A stretch of 64,000 nt of DNA. Origin: Heliocidaris tuberculata (lineage: Eukaryota > Echinodermata > Echinoidea > Camarodonta > Echinometridae). Each line of letters starts with the position of its first letter. The stretch's first letter is position 1. Shown piece by piece: positions 1 to 11,740 of the stretch. The stretch spans positions 18,164,129 to 18,228,128 of the forward strand of contig CM046838.1 of the NCBI GenBank assembly GCA_025618425.1, given 5' to 3'. The notes below the pieces were generated by a model. It had not been told where the DNA came from. It saw nothing but the letters and a program-made list of their open reading frames with translations, and ran no database searches. Both the position numbers and the translations under genes were made by a program.

Positions 1-2335
1 GTAATGTCCAGAATTTTAACAATAAAATTACTCTTTTTAGTTCCATTCAACGACGATGGGAGATTATGAACCTGTCAATATATTTTCTGTTTGTATTTTC
101 ATTCACTGATATAAAATCATAATAACGAACCTCATTGGCAAGCATCACTAATAATAAATATGTACAAGAGAAAAATCGAGGATCATGAAGAGTAAACGAA
201 CATGCATTTCAAATCAATCAATCCATCCCCATTCAGAATGTCCGAATTGGTGATTTATCGTAGGCTTGGCATTAATTGGCTGTTTATTAAGTAATTGATA
301 ATTATATCTTTTTAATTTAAAAAATTGTTTTCCTGTCTTTTCTAAGATGTAGAAAGGGGGATTGTATTCACTTTGCACACAGTGTAGCAGTCAGCTGTAT
401 ATTTACCAATAACCATCAATACTCATTGTAAATAGTATACTACATGTAGTGTGGTGTGTTGTATAAGCCCCGACAATGATGCAAATTGGCAATGCATGGA
501 TGACTTGCATTTCTGTTATATGGTAATGTTTAACTTGCCATTTCCTTGATTTATCTTTTATGCGACTCTCTAAGAAAAGGGCCCTTTGAGCACAGCAATC
601 TGCTAAAGAAATATTTACAAATAACACAATGTGGTGAGATTATATTGCATTGAATGACTTGCATTTTTGTTGTTTGGGACCCGTTCAAAGATTTTTTTTC
701 TGGAACATACCTAAAATGAGTCATCTCATCTTTACCAAGAAAGACCCTCAGAAATGACTCTATTTCATAATCAGTTATCACAGAGAATAAGACGGCTCGA
801 AGTTGTCGGCAAAACCATGCATTATGAAGATTTTCGTGGGAAAAATCATGGCAGAGATTGTAATTACATTAACGGGTCTTTATATGCCACAGACAGTTAG
901 TAGTAATTAAGGAATAAGTGGGATTAAAGCCCCTTTATTCATAGACAGCTGCTGCCGACACATCCCTTCCTTCAACATTTTCTCTGAATATGTTCTCAAG
1001 CATAATTATTAAGAAGCGAGTCTACTTAAACATAAATTATCAGAATGCTTCTTAGTCATAACATGATGAATGTTTGTAAATTTGGTTATATATCATTCTG
1101 TGTCGTAGAGTAAAAGATAGAGGGGTAAAGGAAAACAAACATGGAGAAATTAGGGAGAAAAAAAGAGAGATATTAATTGGGTAAAATCATGTAGGATGGA
1201 CGGGGTGTATTTGTGCATGTTGGGGAAGGGGGGGGGGGGGGAGTCATAATATACCTGGCAGACATGAAGGTAAATCAGATAGATACAGCACGAAGTAGGG
1301 GAATCATATTAATGCATAATATGCTAAAGATATTTCCTTCCCAGATTAAGATGGTCTAAACAAACATTCAATTTCAAGTTATGATCTTTTAAAGATGAAT
1401 GAGGAAATGAAAGAAAGAGGGATATAAATAAAGCTTATATAAGAGCGAAAGAAGAATAAAAATAATAACAAATGGAGCGTGGGAGAGGTGAATCTGATAG
1501 AGAAAGGAAGCTGTGAAGAGTGAAGTTGTAAATCAAAAATCAAACGGTATAGAAATATAATCTAAAGGTATGGAGAACATTTTCTCATGTACGTTTCCCG
1601 GCAAAAGGTTTTCCTTCCTTCCTTCCTTTCTTTCACATTAATATTATTTTCATGTGGATCCTCCGGAAACCATGTTCGTGTGGTTTGTCTGAAACCATTA
1701 TTTTGATTACCTACTCTATCTTATTCCCCTCTGTATCTCAGGATAATTTCTGAAACCTAAAGTAGCATGTATACATTCTTCTCATTTCTATTTCATTATT
1801 TCTGCAGTTAGGCCTGGCCATTTTGTAATAATTATAGTCTATATCGATACTAAAATCTTATCATAAATCAATGTGGCTTCGATTAGCCGATACATTTTTG
1901 TCTGTGTATACACTTTCCTTTGGAATATTCTGTGATTTATCAGGAAGTTTAATTTCAATTCAACGTTCAGAGACTTCTAGTATTGATCCTACAGAGATAC
2001 TATAGGTTTTACATTAATAATTTATCATGTTAATAATTTTTTACCCCTGTCCTTCTGCGATTAAATTGTAAAAAAGTGTGGAGAAGCAGAGAGGGGCCCT
2101 CACTGTTTGAAAATCATAAAAACCATGGAAGGAAAAACTCTCGATCCCTGGAGGGCGTCATGAAGATAGCCACTATTCTATCAAGGGGGCCCCGGGGTTG
2201 GCCGACTTTGTTTTACCTGGATCAGCCTGTATCAGAATCATTGTATTCTGTCCTGTATCACTTGATTCATTCTAAAAAAAAATTAAACCCCCCCCCCCAA
2301 AAAAAAAAAACCGTTGAAAGTGGGAAATAGCTTTG
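1..2335. other. Gene-free AT-rich DNA
   Basis: I see no supported gene here. Open frames are short (under about 85 codons), start anywhere and lack exon-like borders. The stretch is AT-rich with a G run near 1229-1240, a short CCTT-type repeat near 1613-1630, and A and C runs near 2273-2310. No tRNA, LINE or transposon end was recognised. Confidence 0.6.
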
Positions 2336-2336
2336 C

Positions 2337-3690
2337 ATATTTTGAATTAAAGCTCACAAATGTTTTTTTTTTACGCGATAGACATGCAAACTAGCCAACG
2401 AAACTATGACAGGTATAAGCTTATGTTTATAGACCAGGTAATAGTTTCCTTTGATAAAATACGAGACATACTGTCATAATAAGACAAATTTGTCTTTCGA
2501 TGTGCAAGTACTAACACATTTAAAATAACCTTCAATGTCTTTCGAAATGTGGATGTAAGGTTAATAACATATCACGAAGTGTTAAATTTCGAATCAAAGC
2601 TCACAAGTGTTTTTTTTTAATTTGTTTTGTTTTATTTTTTACGCTATAGACATAACCAAACCAGCCAACGAAACTTGATAGGTAGGCAGTGGCGGTTCTA
2701 GGTATTCTGGCGCCCGGGGCAAACTATCAAATCTGCGCCCCCCCCCCCCCCCCCCCCCCCCACCATGCCCAAACTCAGATTAATGGGCGTTATTAATTTA
2801 GAAATGATGGTGAAAACGAGTTTTGATGCACATAACCCCGGGGTTGTTAGCCCAAATTCGATTAGCAATTGTATAAGCGAGGGAGCAAAGCGACCGAGCG
2901 GCAGATTTTTTTTCTTTTCACCCCTCAAATTGAAATTTCTTATGTATTTTACCTTTACAAAAAACAAAAAAAAATCCAAGGGAATACAGCAACCTAGCAA
3001 TAGATTTTGGGGGCGCAAAATAAATGAAAATCCTGAAGAAACTTGAGGAATTTAGTAAGGCAAGTGCAAAGCAAATTTATAATTTCTTTCGAATGTTCTA
3101 TACTTTGAAAGTGCTTTTTATGCACTTATATCCCATCTGGGGGCGCAAAATTTAACAAGCTCCTGCCTTATGCGAGGGGGGGGTTCAAAGAAACTGGAGT
3201 CAATTAATGGTTAACACTTTAAAAACGCTATTTGGGGCTAGAAATAGCTAGATCTTGAACATAATTATGCGAGGGAGCAAAGCGATTGAGCTTTAGAAAA
3301 TTTTCGCATTTCAAACACTATAAAACACAATTTCTTTGGCATTCGTCCTTGACTCGGGCGCAAATGACCCTCAAAGACCATAACAATTTCTTGTATTTCT
3401 CCCCCTTTTCTTTCTCTCTTTTGCGTTTTTTGCGCCCCCCCCCCCCTTCAAGTGCCGCCCGGGTACGTGCCCCCTCTGCCCCCCCCCCCCCGTAGATACG
3501 CCACTGTAGGTAGGTAAACTTATTATGCTTATGTTCAGAGACCAGGTAATAGTTTCCTTTGATAAGATACGAGACAAACTGTCAAAATAAGACAATTATT
3601 TGTCTTTCGATGTGCAAGTACTAACACATTTAGAATAACCTTCACTGTCTTTGGAAATGTGTTTGTAAGGCAAAGTTCTTCAATCACGCA
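2337..3690. repeat. 247-bp tandem duplication, second copy interrupted
   Basis: Two diverged copies of a roughly 247-bp unit lie head to tail. Copy 1 runs about 2337-2583. Copy 2 runs about 2584-2678 and resumes at 3515-3690. Landmarks shared by both are the block AAAGCTCACAA (2350 and 2597), CCAGCCAACGAAACT-like text before 2690, ACCAGGTAATAGTTTCCTTT (2434 and 3542) and TGTCTTTCGATGTGCAAGTA (2491 and 3601). The break in copy 2 is exactly where the 820-bp hAT-like element sits, so copy 1 preserves the uninterrupted state. No coding capacity was seen in the unit. Confidence 0.9.
2687..3506. mobile_element. Non-autonomous hAT-like element, 820 bp, with 8-bp TSD
   Basis: The left end reads CAGTGGCGGTTCTAG and the right end, reverse-complemented, reads CAGTGGCGTATCTACGGGGG, so the first eight bases CAGTGGCG form a shared terminal inverted repeat. 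The octamer TAGGTAGG flanks it on both sides (2679-2686 and 3507-3514). An 8-bp target duplication with CAG(T/G)G-type ends is the hAT signature. The interior has a 24-base C run (2738-2761), a second C-rich stretch before the right end, and the phrase GCGAGGGAGCAAAGCGA twice (2878 and 3270). No transposase domain (no BED finger or hAT dimerisation region) is visible in any frame, so it would depend on a transposase in trans. Confidence 0.85.
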
Positions 3691-5880
3691 GTGTTAAACT
3701 ATGGAAGATTAGAAGGACGTGTGAAAATCATTGATCAAGGAAGGTGAACTCTTTTTCGAACAGGTGATTTTGGCGAATTTGCCATTGGTTACAGCTTGTA
3801 TGATTTCAGTATTATGCAAAGGGCTATTGGAAAGTCATTTGAAGTCGGGATCAAGAGTAATTGGTCTCACTAGGGTACGCCTTATCCTTTTTTATTTAAA
3901 TTTTTTATGTTTTTACACTTCCTAAATTTAATGATGACTTACTTGAAGAAAAAAAAAAAATCTGCAAATTGCAATCATAACCATATATTGCCAATGATAA
4001 CTTAAATTCTTTTCTTGAAAATTCTTGTCAGCTGACGTCACAAATAGATATGGTTTACATTGTGACGCAAAAATTAGTGTGCGCGTATGCCATTGTCTTA
4101 GCAAATGTGCTTTTTATTCATACGTAATATTACCGTACCTTTGCGCGTAATGTATGGGCAATAATTTTCATTTCACTTTTTCATTCCAATACTAACAGGT
4201 CGAACTATATCAAGCAAGGCTAAATTTAGCTGTTAAAAATATAAGGGTCTTAACAAGTTTCTATTGAGTGAAATGAGCGAATGAGCTCTACTTTGGAAAT
4301 ACATGTATAGGCCTTTGTATGGGAAATTCAAATATATTCTAAAGCAGATATAACATAGTTTTAAAAAAAATAGTAGGCCTATAGATGGGCCAAGGCCAAT
4401 AAAAATTAAAGGTAGAGCTCATTTTCTCGAGTACAAATGTACTTAATTTTTCTCCTAATCAAAATAATTCCATTCCAGGGGATCCATTGCTGAAATTATA
4501 ATTATGTTAGTCGAATTTACCTATTCACTGTTCAAGCTTATCATCTGCTAGTTCTTATAATATTCACAAGTTTAGTTCAATTAATGACCTTTCAATTATG
4601 TGGAATTTATAGATATTAATTCCACTGAAATATAATTCCAAAGATTATCAGTGCATATGAAGGTTGAGGGGTGATAGTAATTGCAGAACATCGGGTAGGG
4701 GTACAACGACAAGACAGCTTGAAGATCTGGTTTCATGAGTCGTATTTTATAGTAGGCCTATGTATGGCATAGTTTATAATGTATAGGCCTACATGTATAC
4801 TGTACAGCAAGCAAAGGAGGAAAGTATCACATATATCAGTGCATTTGGTTCACGTACAGTTATCCTTTGTTTACATTCAGTGTGTGTACAAGAAATAGTG
4901 CCCCTTGTCCCCTCTCTGTGGTATTTTCCCCGCGTTCCAGGCTGAAATTCTTCGAAAGCGGAGGTGGCCTACTTTGCAGTAAATTCCCCCATAAAAGTAT
5001 TGTATTCCCCCTGATGACCTCTCCCAAATGGCCCCGTGAGCAGTGAGGACTCAGCCTATTTTACTTATCTGCAAAATCAACTTCAAATATTCCCCTTAAT
5101 TACCAAATCCTCTCTCTCGACAAAACATAGCCAATTGGTGTTAGCAAAATGCCAAAAGCATGCAAGAAAAATCCCTGCAGTAATGCAGTTTGTTAACGGA
5201 ATGCCATAACAAGATGTCTAGCTAGCTCGTGAGAAAATATGTTTGAACAGGGTCTGAGCGAGACGACCAGATGTATCACCAAGAATGATCTTGACCTCGT
5301 GGTTATAACGCTGAGACAAGCGGTGTCTGGGCTCGGCTTCTCATCTCAGTGAGTAGTGGAAATTTCCACTCACACACGCATTGAAAAAATGGCTCACGTG
5401 TATTGCAATTGACCAGTCACAGCAAGTCATAGCTTCGCTTATGCTCCCCCTCCTCTAGAATGGAGCAGGCCAGTCATAAAAAAGGACCCCCAACAATACT
5501 ACGCTGTGCGTAATGTGAATGGGAGTGTTATTTGCAAAGTTTACACAACTAGGAAACCAGAAGATGGCGCAAGTAAAACCTGATTCATTAGTTCACTTTC
5601 TGCACAGAACAGAACATCGATTTTCTTCCAATTCTTGCAATTTTGGCGAGATATAAGAAGTAGTAGAATAAAAAAGTAAAAAATAATGATGAAGTATGCT
5701 GTCTAATAGTTTGCTGATGGTGGTTGAGTTTGTTCTACGAAAAAAAAATACCTTCAGTGATATTTTAGCTTGTCTAATTTCAATGAATATTTTCAAAACA
5801 AGACAGTATTCATTTGTTTTCTAGCCTTTGCGTTACTTTTTACTCTCTCATAATTTTATAAGTGAGTTGCAGATATATAT
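3691..5880. other. Gene-free stretch
   Basis: No recognisable gene. It contains the short inverted repeat listed at 4270-4430 and several copies of the words AGGCCTA and TACATGTA near 4300-4800. Open frames are short and without splice-like borders. Confidence 0.5.
4270..4430. repeat. Short inverted repeat around GAGCTC
   Basis: The left arm near 4271-4296 contains ATGAGCTCTACTTT and the right arm near 4408-4424 contains its near-complement AAAGGTAGAGCTCAT, enclosing about 110 bp. Size and structure fit a small MITE, but no clear target duplication was seen, so the class is open. Confidence 0.5.
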
Positions 5881-6185
5881 ACATATATATATATATTTTT
5901 TTGGGGGGGGGGTAAACCCCCGCCCCCCCCCCCCCCCCCCACTCAATATTATTTAGGGTACTCGTATGCTCGTTCCCTCCCTTTGAATGCTATCTCAGGT
6001 CTGCCAAAATTTCTGAACCACTCTTTCGCTGGCGTTTTTTGCGGGCTTTTCCTGCCTTGGAGCCCCCCCCCCCCCTAAATTCGGAACACTGCTCAGTGTA
6101 CCCCCTATCTCAGGTGAGCTCTCATTCCAACCCCATCTCAGGACAGACACCTCCCCCCCCCCCCCCCCCCATCTCAGGTAAGCTG
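5868..6185. repeat. Low-complexity TA, poly-G and poly-C block with ATCTCAGG phrases
   Basis: A (TA)n stretch (5874-5895) is followed by T and G runs, then a long C run (about 5924-5940). Further C runs lie near 6062-6075 and 6151-6170. Between them the phrase ATCTCAGG recurs (5992, 6108, 6132, 6171), twice followed by (G/T)(G/A)AGCT(C/G)TCATT, which suggests a decayed short tandem repeat. Open frames here encode only proline/glycine-rich low-complexity peptides and are not genes. Confidence 0.6.
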
Positions 6186-6396
6186 TCATTACAATACCTT
6201 AGAGACTTTTAATAATGTTCAAAATGGGATCTCAGAACTCAAAGCAGTCATAAGAAACCAAACAAAAATGAAAATCTCATGACACAAACATAAGTCATGT
6301 TAATAGCACAGTTTCAACTTTTGTTCCTTTCCATGATCACTTGTTACGAGAATCTAAGTTGTCTAAGGCAATTGCACATGAGGTTAGAACTGAATA

Positions 6397-6469
6397 CGTA
6401 GGGTGTCCCCAAAAGAAATCAATGATCACAACCTGGACCAGAGGAGAGACTACTTGTTAGGACACCCTG
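6397..6469. mobile_element. Possible very short TA-flanked MITE
   Basis: GTAGGGTGTCC at the left and GGACACCCTG at the right are inverted, and TA dinucleotides abut both (6395-6396, 6470-6471). TA flanks and ends of the form (AC)AGGGTGTCC occur in Tc1/mariner-type MITEs. The segment is only about 73 bp, so chance is not excluded. Confidence 0.3.
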
Positions 6470-7567
6470 TATATGTTCATAATATCATAACATACAGCTG
6501 TGAACTTACAAAGGAGATGTATTTTCCCAGTTCATACTCTGAAACACTGAACATATTTTACTCCACACTGAATATAGGTTACTCCAAGTTCTAGATCCAA
6601 ACAACCACTCTCCGTTCCCTAGCAGACCGCCTCCGACCATCATCAACTTCATGCAGACTTGGACGCTCCACCAATTTTTCTATGGCTTTCAAGATATTTT
6701 ATAACCCCCTTTTCAAATTTCTCAGGAGTCCAAAAAGAGAGAGAAAGAGGGAGGAAAAAAAACAAAACAAACATCCCCCTTTCTAAAGAAATCTCCGGGT
6801 GAAAAGTCAAGCACCCTTTTTTTTTTTTTACAATTCACGGGCCGGATTGTGTCGCGCGAAAAGTATACCCCTTTATCGGAGATTTTGGGAACATGCATGC
6901 GGTCCCTCCGACCACTGAGTGGGGGGGGGGGGGGGGGGGATCGGGGGTAAACCTGTTTCAATCTCTTTATCAAATTTTTATTCATTCCTAACCTTACCAT
7001 ATCACGCCATTAGAGCGTGTCAGAAAGATAATTAATATGTGTAATACACCAATCAATTTCAGACAGACAGGCCTATTGCATCAGGCATGAATATTATTAC
7101 CTCCAACTATATTTATGAATGAAACAGTAAATATTTCACTACAGAGGATGTTTGTTTTAGATAAACCCCAGACAAAATATAATAAAAATTGGAAAGGATC
7201 CAGGGACTATTTGATTAATAATCATCAAGATAATATATATTTACATAACTGCGGCGTCATCAAACAAAGATAATTGATAGACAGGTCATTAGCATTGCAT
7301 GCTGAATTTATCGCTACTCATGATATTTAATGCTTGATTTCTGAAGAAAAAAAAGTAAACCTTGTAAACTCAAAGGCCAGCATTCATAAAGCTTCAGTTC
7401 AGGTTTAAGTTGTATGAAGTGCCATGGTTCAACCTCCTCATCCGGTATTTAAAAAATATAATAACTATCGCAGAACAAACAAATTTCATGTCAATAGTAC
7501 TGAAAATGTGATATAATATATCATGATAGATAATAATAGTAATACATGTAATAGTAATAATAATAAT

Positions 7568-7710
7568 AAACAAATATACCATGCACTGAGAGGCTCTAGA
7601 TAAAATTATGGATTCCGAGGTACGCCCCTCAGAAAATTAGTGCTATTTCTGTCACCGAGGAATCCATAAATTCACTAGTGGCTCGAAACAGTGCATGATA
7701 TATTTGTTTT
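7568..7710. mobile_element. Palindromic MITE-like element, about 143 bp
   Basis: Left arm 7568-7620 and right arm 7658-7710 are imperfect reverse complements: both arms, read inward, give AAACAAATATA, then ATGCACTG, then GAGCC/GAGGC with CTAG, then TTATGGATTCC. The loop is about 37 bp. Near-complete self-complementarity over 140 bp is typical of MITEs or snap-back elements. The superfamily is unknown because the immediate flanks are AT-rich and give no unambiguous target duplication. Confidence 0.7.
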
Positions 7711-7904
7711 ATATCCCTCTAACGAATCTTGAAAAAATAATGATAAAAATGTACTGCGGTTTACACAGTGGTCTATATGAGGCCATTATACCGATAGCAC
7801 TTTTCACACGTTATCTTTTTTTTTTTCTTTTTCTTTTTTTAAATAACACACACGCACACCCTGGTATCAATATGCCTTTAGCACTTCATTTATTTGATGT
7901 ATGA

Positions 7905-8020
7905 TAAAAGAGCAATGTAGATAAAATGCCTTGCTCAAGGGCATAAGTGCCGTGTCGGGGATCGAACGCCCGATCCTCGCATCTCCAGTCAAGCGCCTTA
8001 AACCACTGGACCACGGCACC
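7905..8020 (-). mobile_element. tRNA-derived SINE, minus strand
   Basis: Read on the minus strand, the head (8019 down to 7947) is tRNA-like. It is followed by CTTGAGCAAGGCATTTTAT-type body sequence and an AT-rich tail that fades out before about 7870. This arrangement (tRNA head with Pol III A and B boxes, short body, AT-rich tail) is that of a SINE. The phrase CCTTGCTCAAGGGCA after the tRNA head is, as I recall, common in marine invertebrate SINEs. The exact 3' end is unclear and no target duplication was assigned. Confidence 0.7.
7947..8019 (-). tRNA. tRNA-like pseudogene forming the SINE head
   Basis: The 73-nt minus-strand segment begins GTGCCGT and ends ACGGCAC, a perfect 7-bp acceptor stem. 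An A box (TGGTCCAGTGG, fitting TRGYNNARNNG) and a B box (GTTCGATCC, fitting GWTCRANNC) are both present. The T arm is irregular: TCGGG and CCCGA pair only if the loop is 9 nt instead of 7. The central loop could present GGA, a serine-type anticodon, but the long variable arm of a true tRNA-Ser is missing. I therefore call it a SINE promoter module and not a functional tRNA gene. Confidence 0.65.
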
Positions 8021-8054
8021 TCAAGATGAAAAACCACTGATCGATCGCATATCT

Positions 8055-8102
8055 GTGACGACATTCATGGTATAGTGCACTATATACCATGAATGACGTC
8101 AC
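8055..8102. repeat. Near-perfect 48-bp hairpin
   Basis: Arms GTGACGaCATTCATGGTATA and TATACCATGAATGaCGTCAC (lower-case bases are not mirrored) close over about eight bases. The hairpin lies 35 bp from the 5' side of the SINE head. It could be a tiny MITE or a cruciform-forming site; function is unknown. Confidence 0.75.
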
Positions 8103-8944
8103 GGTATATAGCACATTTTTCTTCATCGGCATCGGCATTATCCATTAAATGAGGGATATAATATTAAATATAGCATTTATACTATAAGAAAGAAAAAAAA
8201 AACGAAAATGCAGAAAGGGAATCCATGAGTTGAGCCTGTGGGGGGATATAAGGCGGGAGGGAGGGGGTGGCTGTAGAGCCCTGTTGAGAATCTGAAATGA
8301 CCAATTTTCGGGCAACCGTAACTTCATATTTAGGCAGCCGCATGTGATATTTCCTTGTAAGTGTTATATTCTTCAAAGACGAAATACCATATACCATAAA
8401 ACTCACATTGAAATTAAATTTACAAAATGGGTGGGTATACATAAAACATCTCCATCTCCCTAGCTCGGATAATGATGACTCCTGAACTCAACGGTAAGTT
8501 GCTCTAAAAGTATAATCATGAGTTGTTTTAACCAACAATATCGAAAATTAATTAGCCGTACCGGTATTTAATGACAACCAGCATTAATAAAGACCTTTTG
8601 ATCAGTTTTTTTACTCTTTCTTGTAAACACGTACTCTTCAAAGAATCAAGGTTAAATATTTATCATCCTGCTGGTTATCAGACAGGAAGACCAGTATCGG
8701 ATTACATCTTTAAATCTTTTTATATATTTTATCTTTGCTATATACAGTTACTGTTAAACATCATATTCATAATCACGTGAAAGTTCGACTTGAGCTCCCT
8801 AGGGCCCTACAAGACAAAGAAGAAGAAAGTCAAGAAGATTTGCAGCGATCGGGGTGCGAGGGGCTGCCCTGTTTATTCTGTCCGCTCCCACACCCCCCCC
8901 CCTCACCTGTCCATGGAAAATTACATTCCCTGTTTATCCATTTC

Positions 8945-8958
8945 TGGATACGCCACTG
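8945..8958. other. Solitary hAT-like right end
   Basis: GGATACGCCACTG-type text follows a C-rich stretch (8886-8905), as at the right end of the 2.7-kb hAT-like element. No convincing CAGTGGCG left end was found nearby, so this is probably a remnant. C runs at 9003-9013 and 9081-9096 follow. Confidence 0.4.
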
Positions 8959-9112
8959 ACAATGGCGTATATGGACACAGGGCATAATATGAACATATAG
9001 GGACCCCCCCCCCCTCCCTTATGCAGGCCAAGAAAATAAAAGATTCCAGGGAAATGACCTAGTCTGACCGGGAGCATGCCTCCCCCCCCCCCCCCCTTCC
9101 TCCCCTCATTAA

Positions 9113-9704
9113 AGGGAAATCTAACCTTAATAGCAAGTTGCTTTGAAAGAAAGAGGAAAAATCAGAGAAGCAGATTGGTGAAAGTTTGAACGAAATCGGA
9201 CAAGCGATAAGAAAGTTATGAATTTTTGAAAGTTGTAATCACTATGCATATGGCACGTATGGGAATTTCAAATTGGCCGAATAGGTAATGTCACTGTGAT
9301 GTAGCTGTGGACAACTCCCCCATTCGCTCTAACACACAAAATGACTAAAATGTCACTTTTTTCAAAATGCATTACTCAGTATGATCTTTTCGCTCATGAG
9401 GACCTATAACAATATGCTATCTCCAATATATTTTGAGTACTGCCCCGAAGGTAAAAGCGCCTCGAAGAAAACCGCAAATTAATGATATTTTTGTGTACGA
9501 CAAATGGGAGAGTTGTCCACAAAAATGTCACAATTGACTCACCAAATTGCCAATTTGAGATTCACATAGATGTAGTGATCTCATTTTTTAAACATCCAGA
9601 ACTTTCTTAATCCTTGTCCGATTTCTTTCAAACTTTCACCATCTTGTTTTTCTTATTTTTCTGCTTTCACACAAATCATCTTATTACCAAGGTTGGATTG
9701 CCCT
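9113..9704. mobile_element. TTAA-flanked fold-back element, family A, copy 1 (intact)
   Basis: A 592-bp element starts AGGGAAATCTAACCTT and, read from the other end, AGGGCAATCCAACCTT. The two ends stay alignable for more than 130 bp; for example GGTGAAAGTTTGAACGAAAT at one end mirrors GGTGAAAGTTTGAAAGAAAT at the other. TTAA is present at both borders (9109-9112 and 9705-9708). There is no transposase. TTAA target duplication is the piggyBac hallmark, but the ends begin AGGG rather than the usual CCC, so superfamily assignment is tentative. A second copy at 56980-58146 lies in the opposite orientation. Confidence 0.88.
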
Positions 9705-9880
9705 TTAAATTTTTGCATTGACTGATAACGAACATTTGAAAGGGAGTTTGATATTTTACAATTCATTTTGTAGAATATGATAATGGGGAAGGCGGGATAA
9801 TTCATGTTTTAGAAGTCGACCTGCATAAAAAAAAATCACCATAACAAGCAAAAGATTGAAGGCAACCTTAAATAGCATTC

Positions 9881-10015
9881 TGGGGGGCGTTTCATCAAGT
9901 GTCTTGTCAGTGATTTTTACCGACAAATTTAGTCTCAGCCAATCATGCAGATGCAAGGATTTCAGTAGCTATTGCAACTTGTCATTGATGACAAGTTTTA
10001 TGAAACAGGACCCTG
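9881..10015. mobile_element. GGGGCGTTTCAT-type fold-back MITE
   Basis: The left end GGGGGGCGTTTCATCAAGTG and the right end, reverse-complemented CAGGGTCCTGTTTCATAAAA, are imperfect inverted repeats. Inside, CTTGTCAGTGA on the left faces CTTGTCATCAATGACAAGTT on the right. A short palindromic family with ends GGGGCGTTTCAT and internal CTTGTCA repeats is, to my knowledge, widespread in marine deuterostomes. Adjacent CATTC and GAATG do not form a direct target duplication. Confidence 0.6.
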
Positions 10016-10361
10016 GAATGGATATTCATTTTTTTATGCACATGGTAATGTTTTTTCCTGGAAATTGTCTCGATATAACAAGACTTATCATATTTTTTTG
10101 TAACATATATATTTTCTCAGCTGATTAAGCGTAATAATAATATGCTGGTAGTGTTTGATATATAGTCGGAGGATATTACCTTGTAGTGTACTATGTGCTT
10201 GTTTTGATTGAATTCCATTACGAATTTTACATGAATAATGAACTATGAATACCCAAACGTATTATTTTTTTTTAATTTTGTTAAAATTGTTGACTGTATA
10301 GTTTCCGTCAGTTGTACATTGATTACAATTTGAATAAATCATCCTGGAAGGCAAAACCAAA

Positions 10362-10525
10362 AAAAAAAACAAAAAAAAAAAAAAAATGACAGAGAGATAG
10401 AGATAGAGAGAAAGCTGATGGAGAGAGTATAAAGAGCGGGAAAGGGAGAGGGAGAGAAAAAAGGAAGAGAGAGAAAGAAAGAGACTGAAAGAGTAAGACA
10501 GAGAGAGAGAATGAGAGGGGATATA
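10362..10525. repeat. Purine-rich low-complexity tract
   Basis: Poly-A (10363-10386) is followed by about 135 bp of GA-rich sequence with repeated GAGAGAGA and AGAAAG. The serine/leucine/phenylalanine-rich frame seen on the opposite strand is a by-product of this repeat. Confidence 0.8.
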
Positions 10526-10583
10526 GCCATGTTATTATGGTTAGAAACATTACAAACTTATTTGAAGAAGGGCTCATAGTTTT

Positions 10584-10608
10584 TTGTTGTTGTTGTTGTT
10601 GTTGTTGT
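10584..10608. repeat. (TTG)n microsatellite
   Basis: Eight uninterrupted TTG/TGT units. The poly-cysteine frame is an artefact. Confidence 0.9.
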
Positions 10609-11089
10609 AGTTTTTTAAAGCCAATTAGAAACCAAGACTTCATCAGTCGCTTATACTTATTTTATTTCATGTCTACACATTACTGTGTTTGTACTTTAGC
10701 AGTGTTCAATTTCTGTCTTTGTATGTACACAGGTACCTGTTTTAAAGGGAAGCTTGAGTTCTGGAAAAGGTAAATAATAATTTGTGAGCTTTCTCATTCT
10801 TTTTATGGTAGTTTGGAAGATTATCATAGTAGATATGCCCCCTGAAAAGGATTGCTCTTCAAATGCTCTCACATTCAAAATATGACAAGAAACGGCTGAA
10901 ATGTTCGGGCCGAACATTTGTGTATAGTCCCATATACACATTTCTGTGTGCAGTACATGTGACTCTCAGCAGGATTTGCGTAAATTTCTCATCATATTGG
11001 TGCTTCAAAAACCTTACAGCATACACTAATTCTTATTTGCTATATAATCAACCTTTGGTCCTTTTCCAATTGCTTTGAGACAGTTTCTT

Positions 11090-11208
11090 TCACAATTCAA
11101 TCTCATGACCAGAACTCACCTTTATCTTTAAAGCAGGCCTTCAGGCTCTGAAAAGACTGTACCTGTTTTTTTAATAAAACGAATAAATGAATAAATAAAT
11201 AAATAAAT
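11090..11208 (+). mobile_element. Possible retroposon 3' tail
   Basis: A moderately complex segment (AAAGCAGGCCTTCAGGCTCTG, split as GCCTTCAGGC, a small palindrome) leads to AATAAAACGAATAAATG and then a clean (AATA)n run ending at 11208. A short-repeat tail of this type is typical of non-LTR retroposon 3' ends. No coding sequence or 5' boundary was identified. Confidence 0.35.
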
Positions 11209-11209
11209 A

Positions 11210-11708
11210 ACACTCGCACAAATGTTCCAAGATTATGATGCTATGAATATATTGCATGTATTTCTTTCTTTTTGCATCTTTTTGTGGATATAAGATCATG
11301 ATTTTGTGTTCAAAGCAAAGCGTCAGAAATTTTATCACGATGAATTTAGTTTTATCGAGGAACTTTGAAATCTTTTTCTTTAATAGAATAGATTATTGAA
11401 TACAGCATGTACAGTGTATAATAAAATATACAGTTCAATAGAATACAGAAATGTAATATATATGAAATATGATATGATGTCATTCATCTTCTCCTTGCAT
11501 AGCCATGCAAAAACATGATTGTTAGGATGCATTTCGATGTCTGGGTATAGTATTTCGGATTGTTTTAAAAGTCATGGCAGTAATGATATAGGCGGAAAGA
11601 TGCTGTCATAATAATGTCACATTCAATCATCCTATTCAGAACTGAATGATGTGTGAGACATGCGGTTTGTATTGTGTCACCGTATTACAATTTCCTGCAT
11701 GCTCATCC

Positions 11709-11740
<32 letters not shown>

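Noticed and set aside
7947..8019. Functional tRNA-Ser gene
   Set aside because: The T arm is irregular and the long variable arm is missing; SINE-type sequence follows directly.
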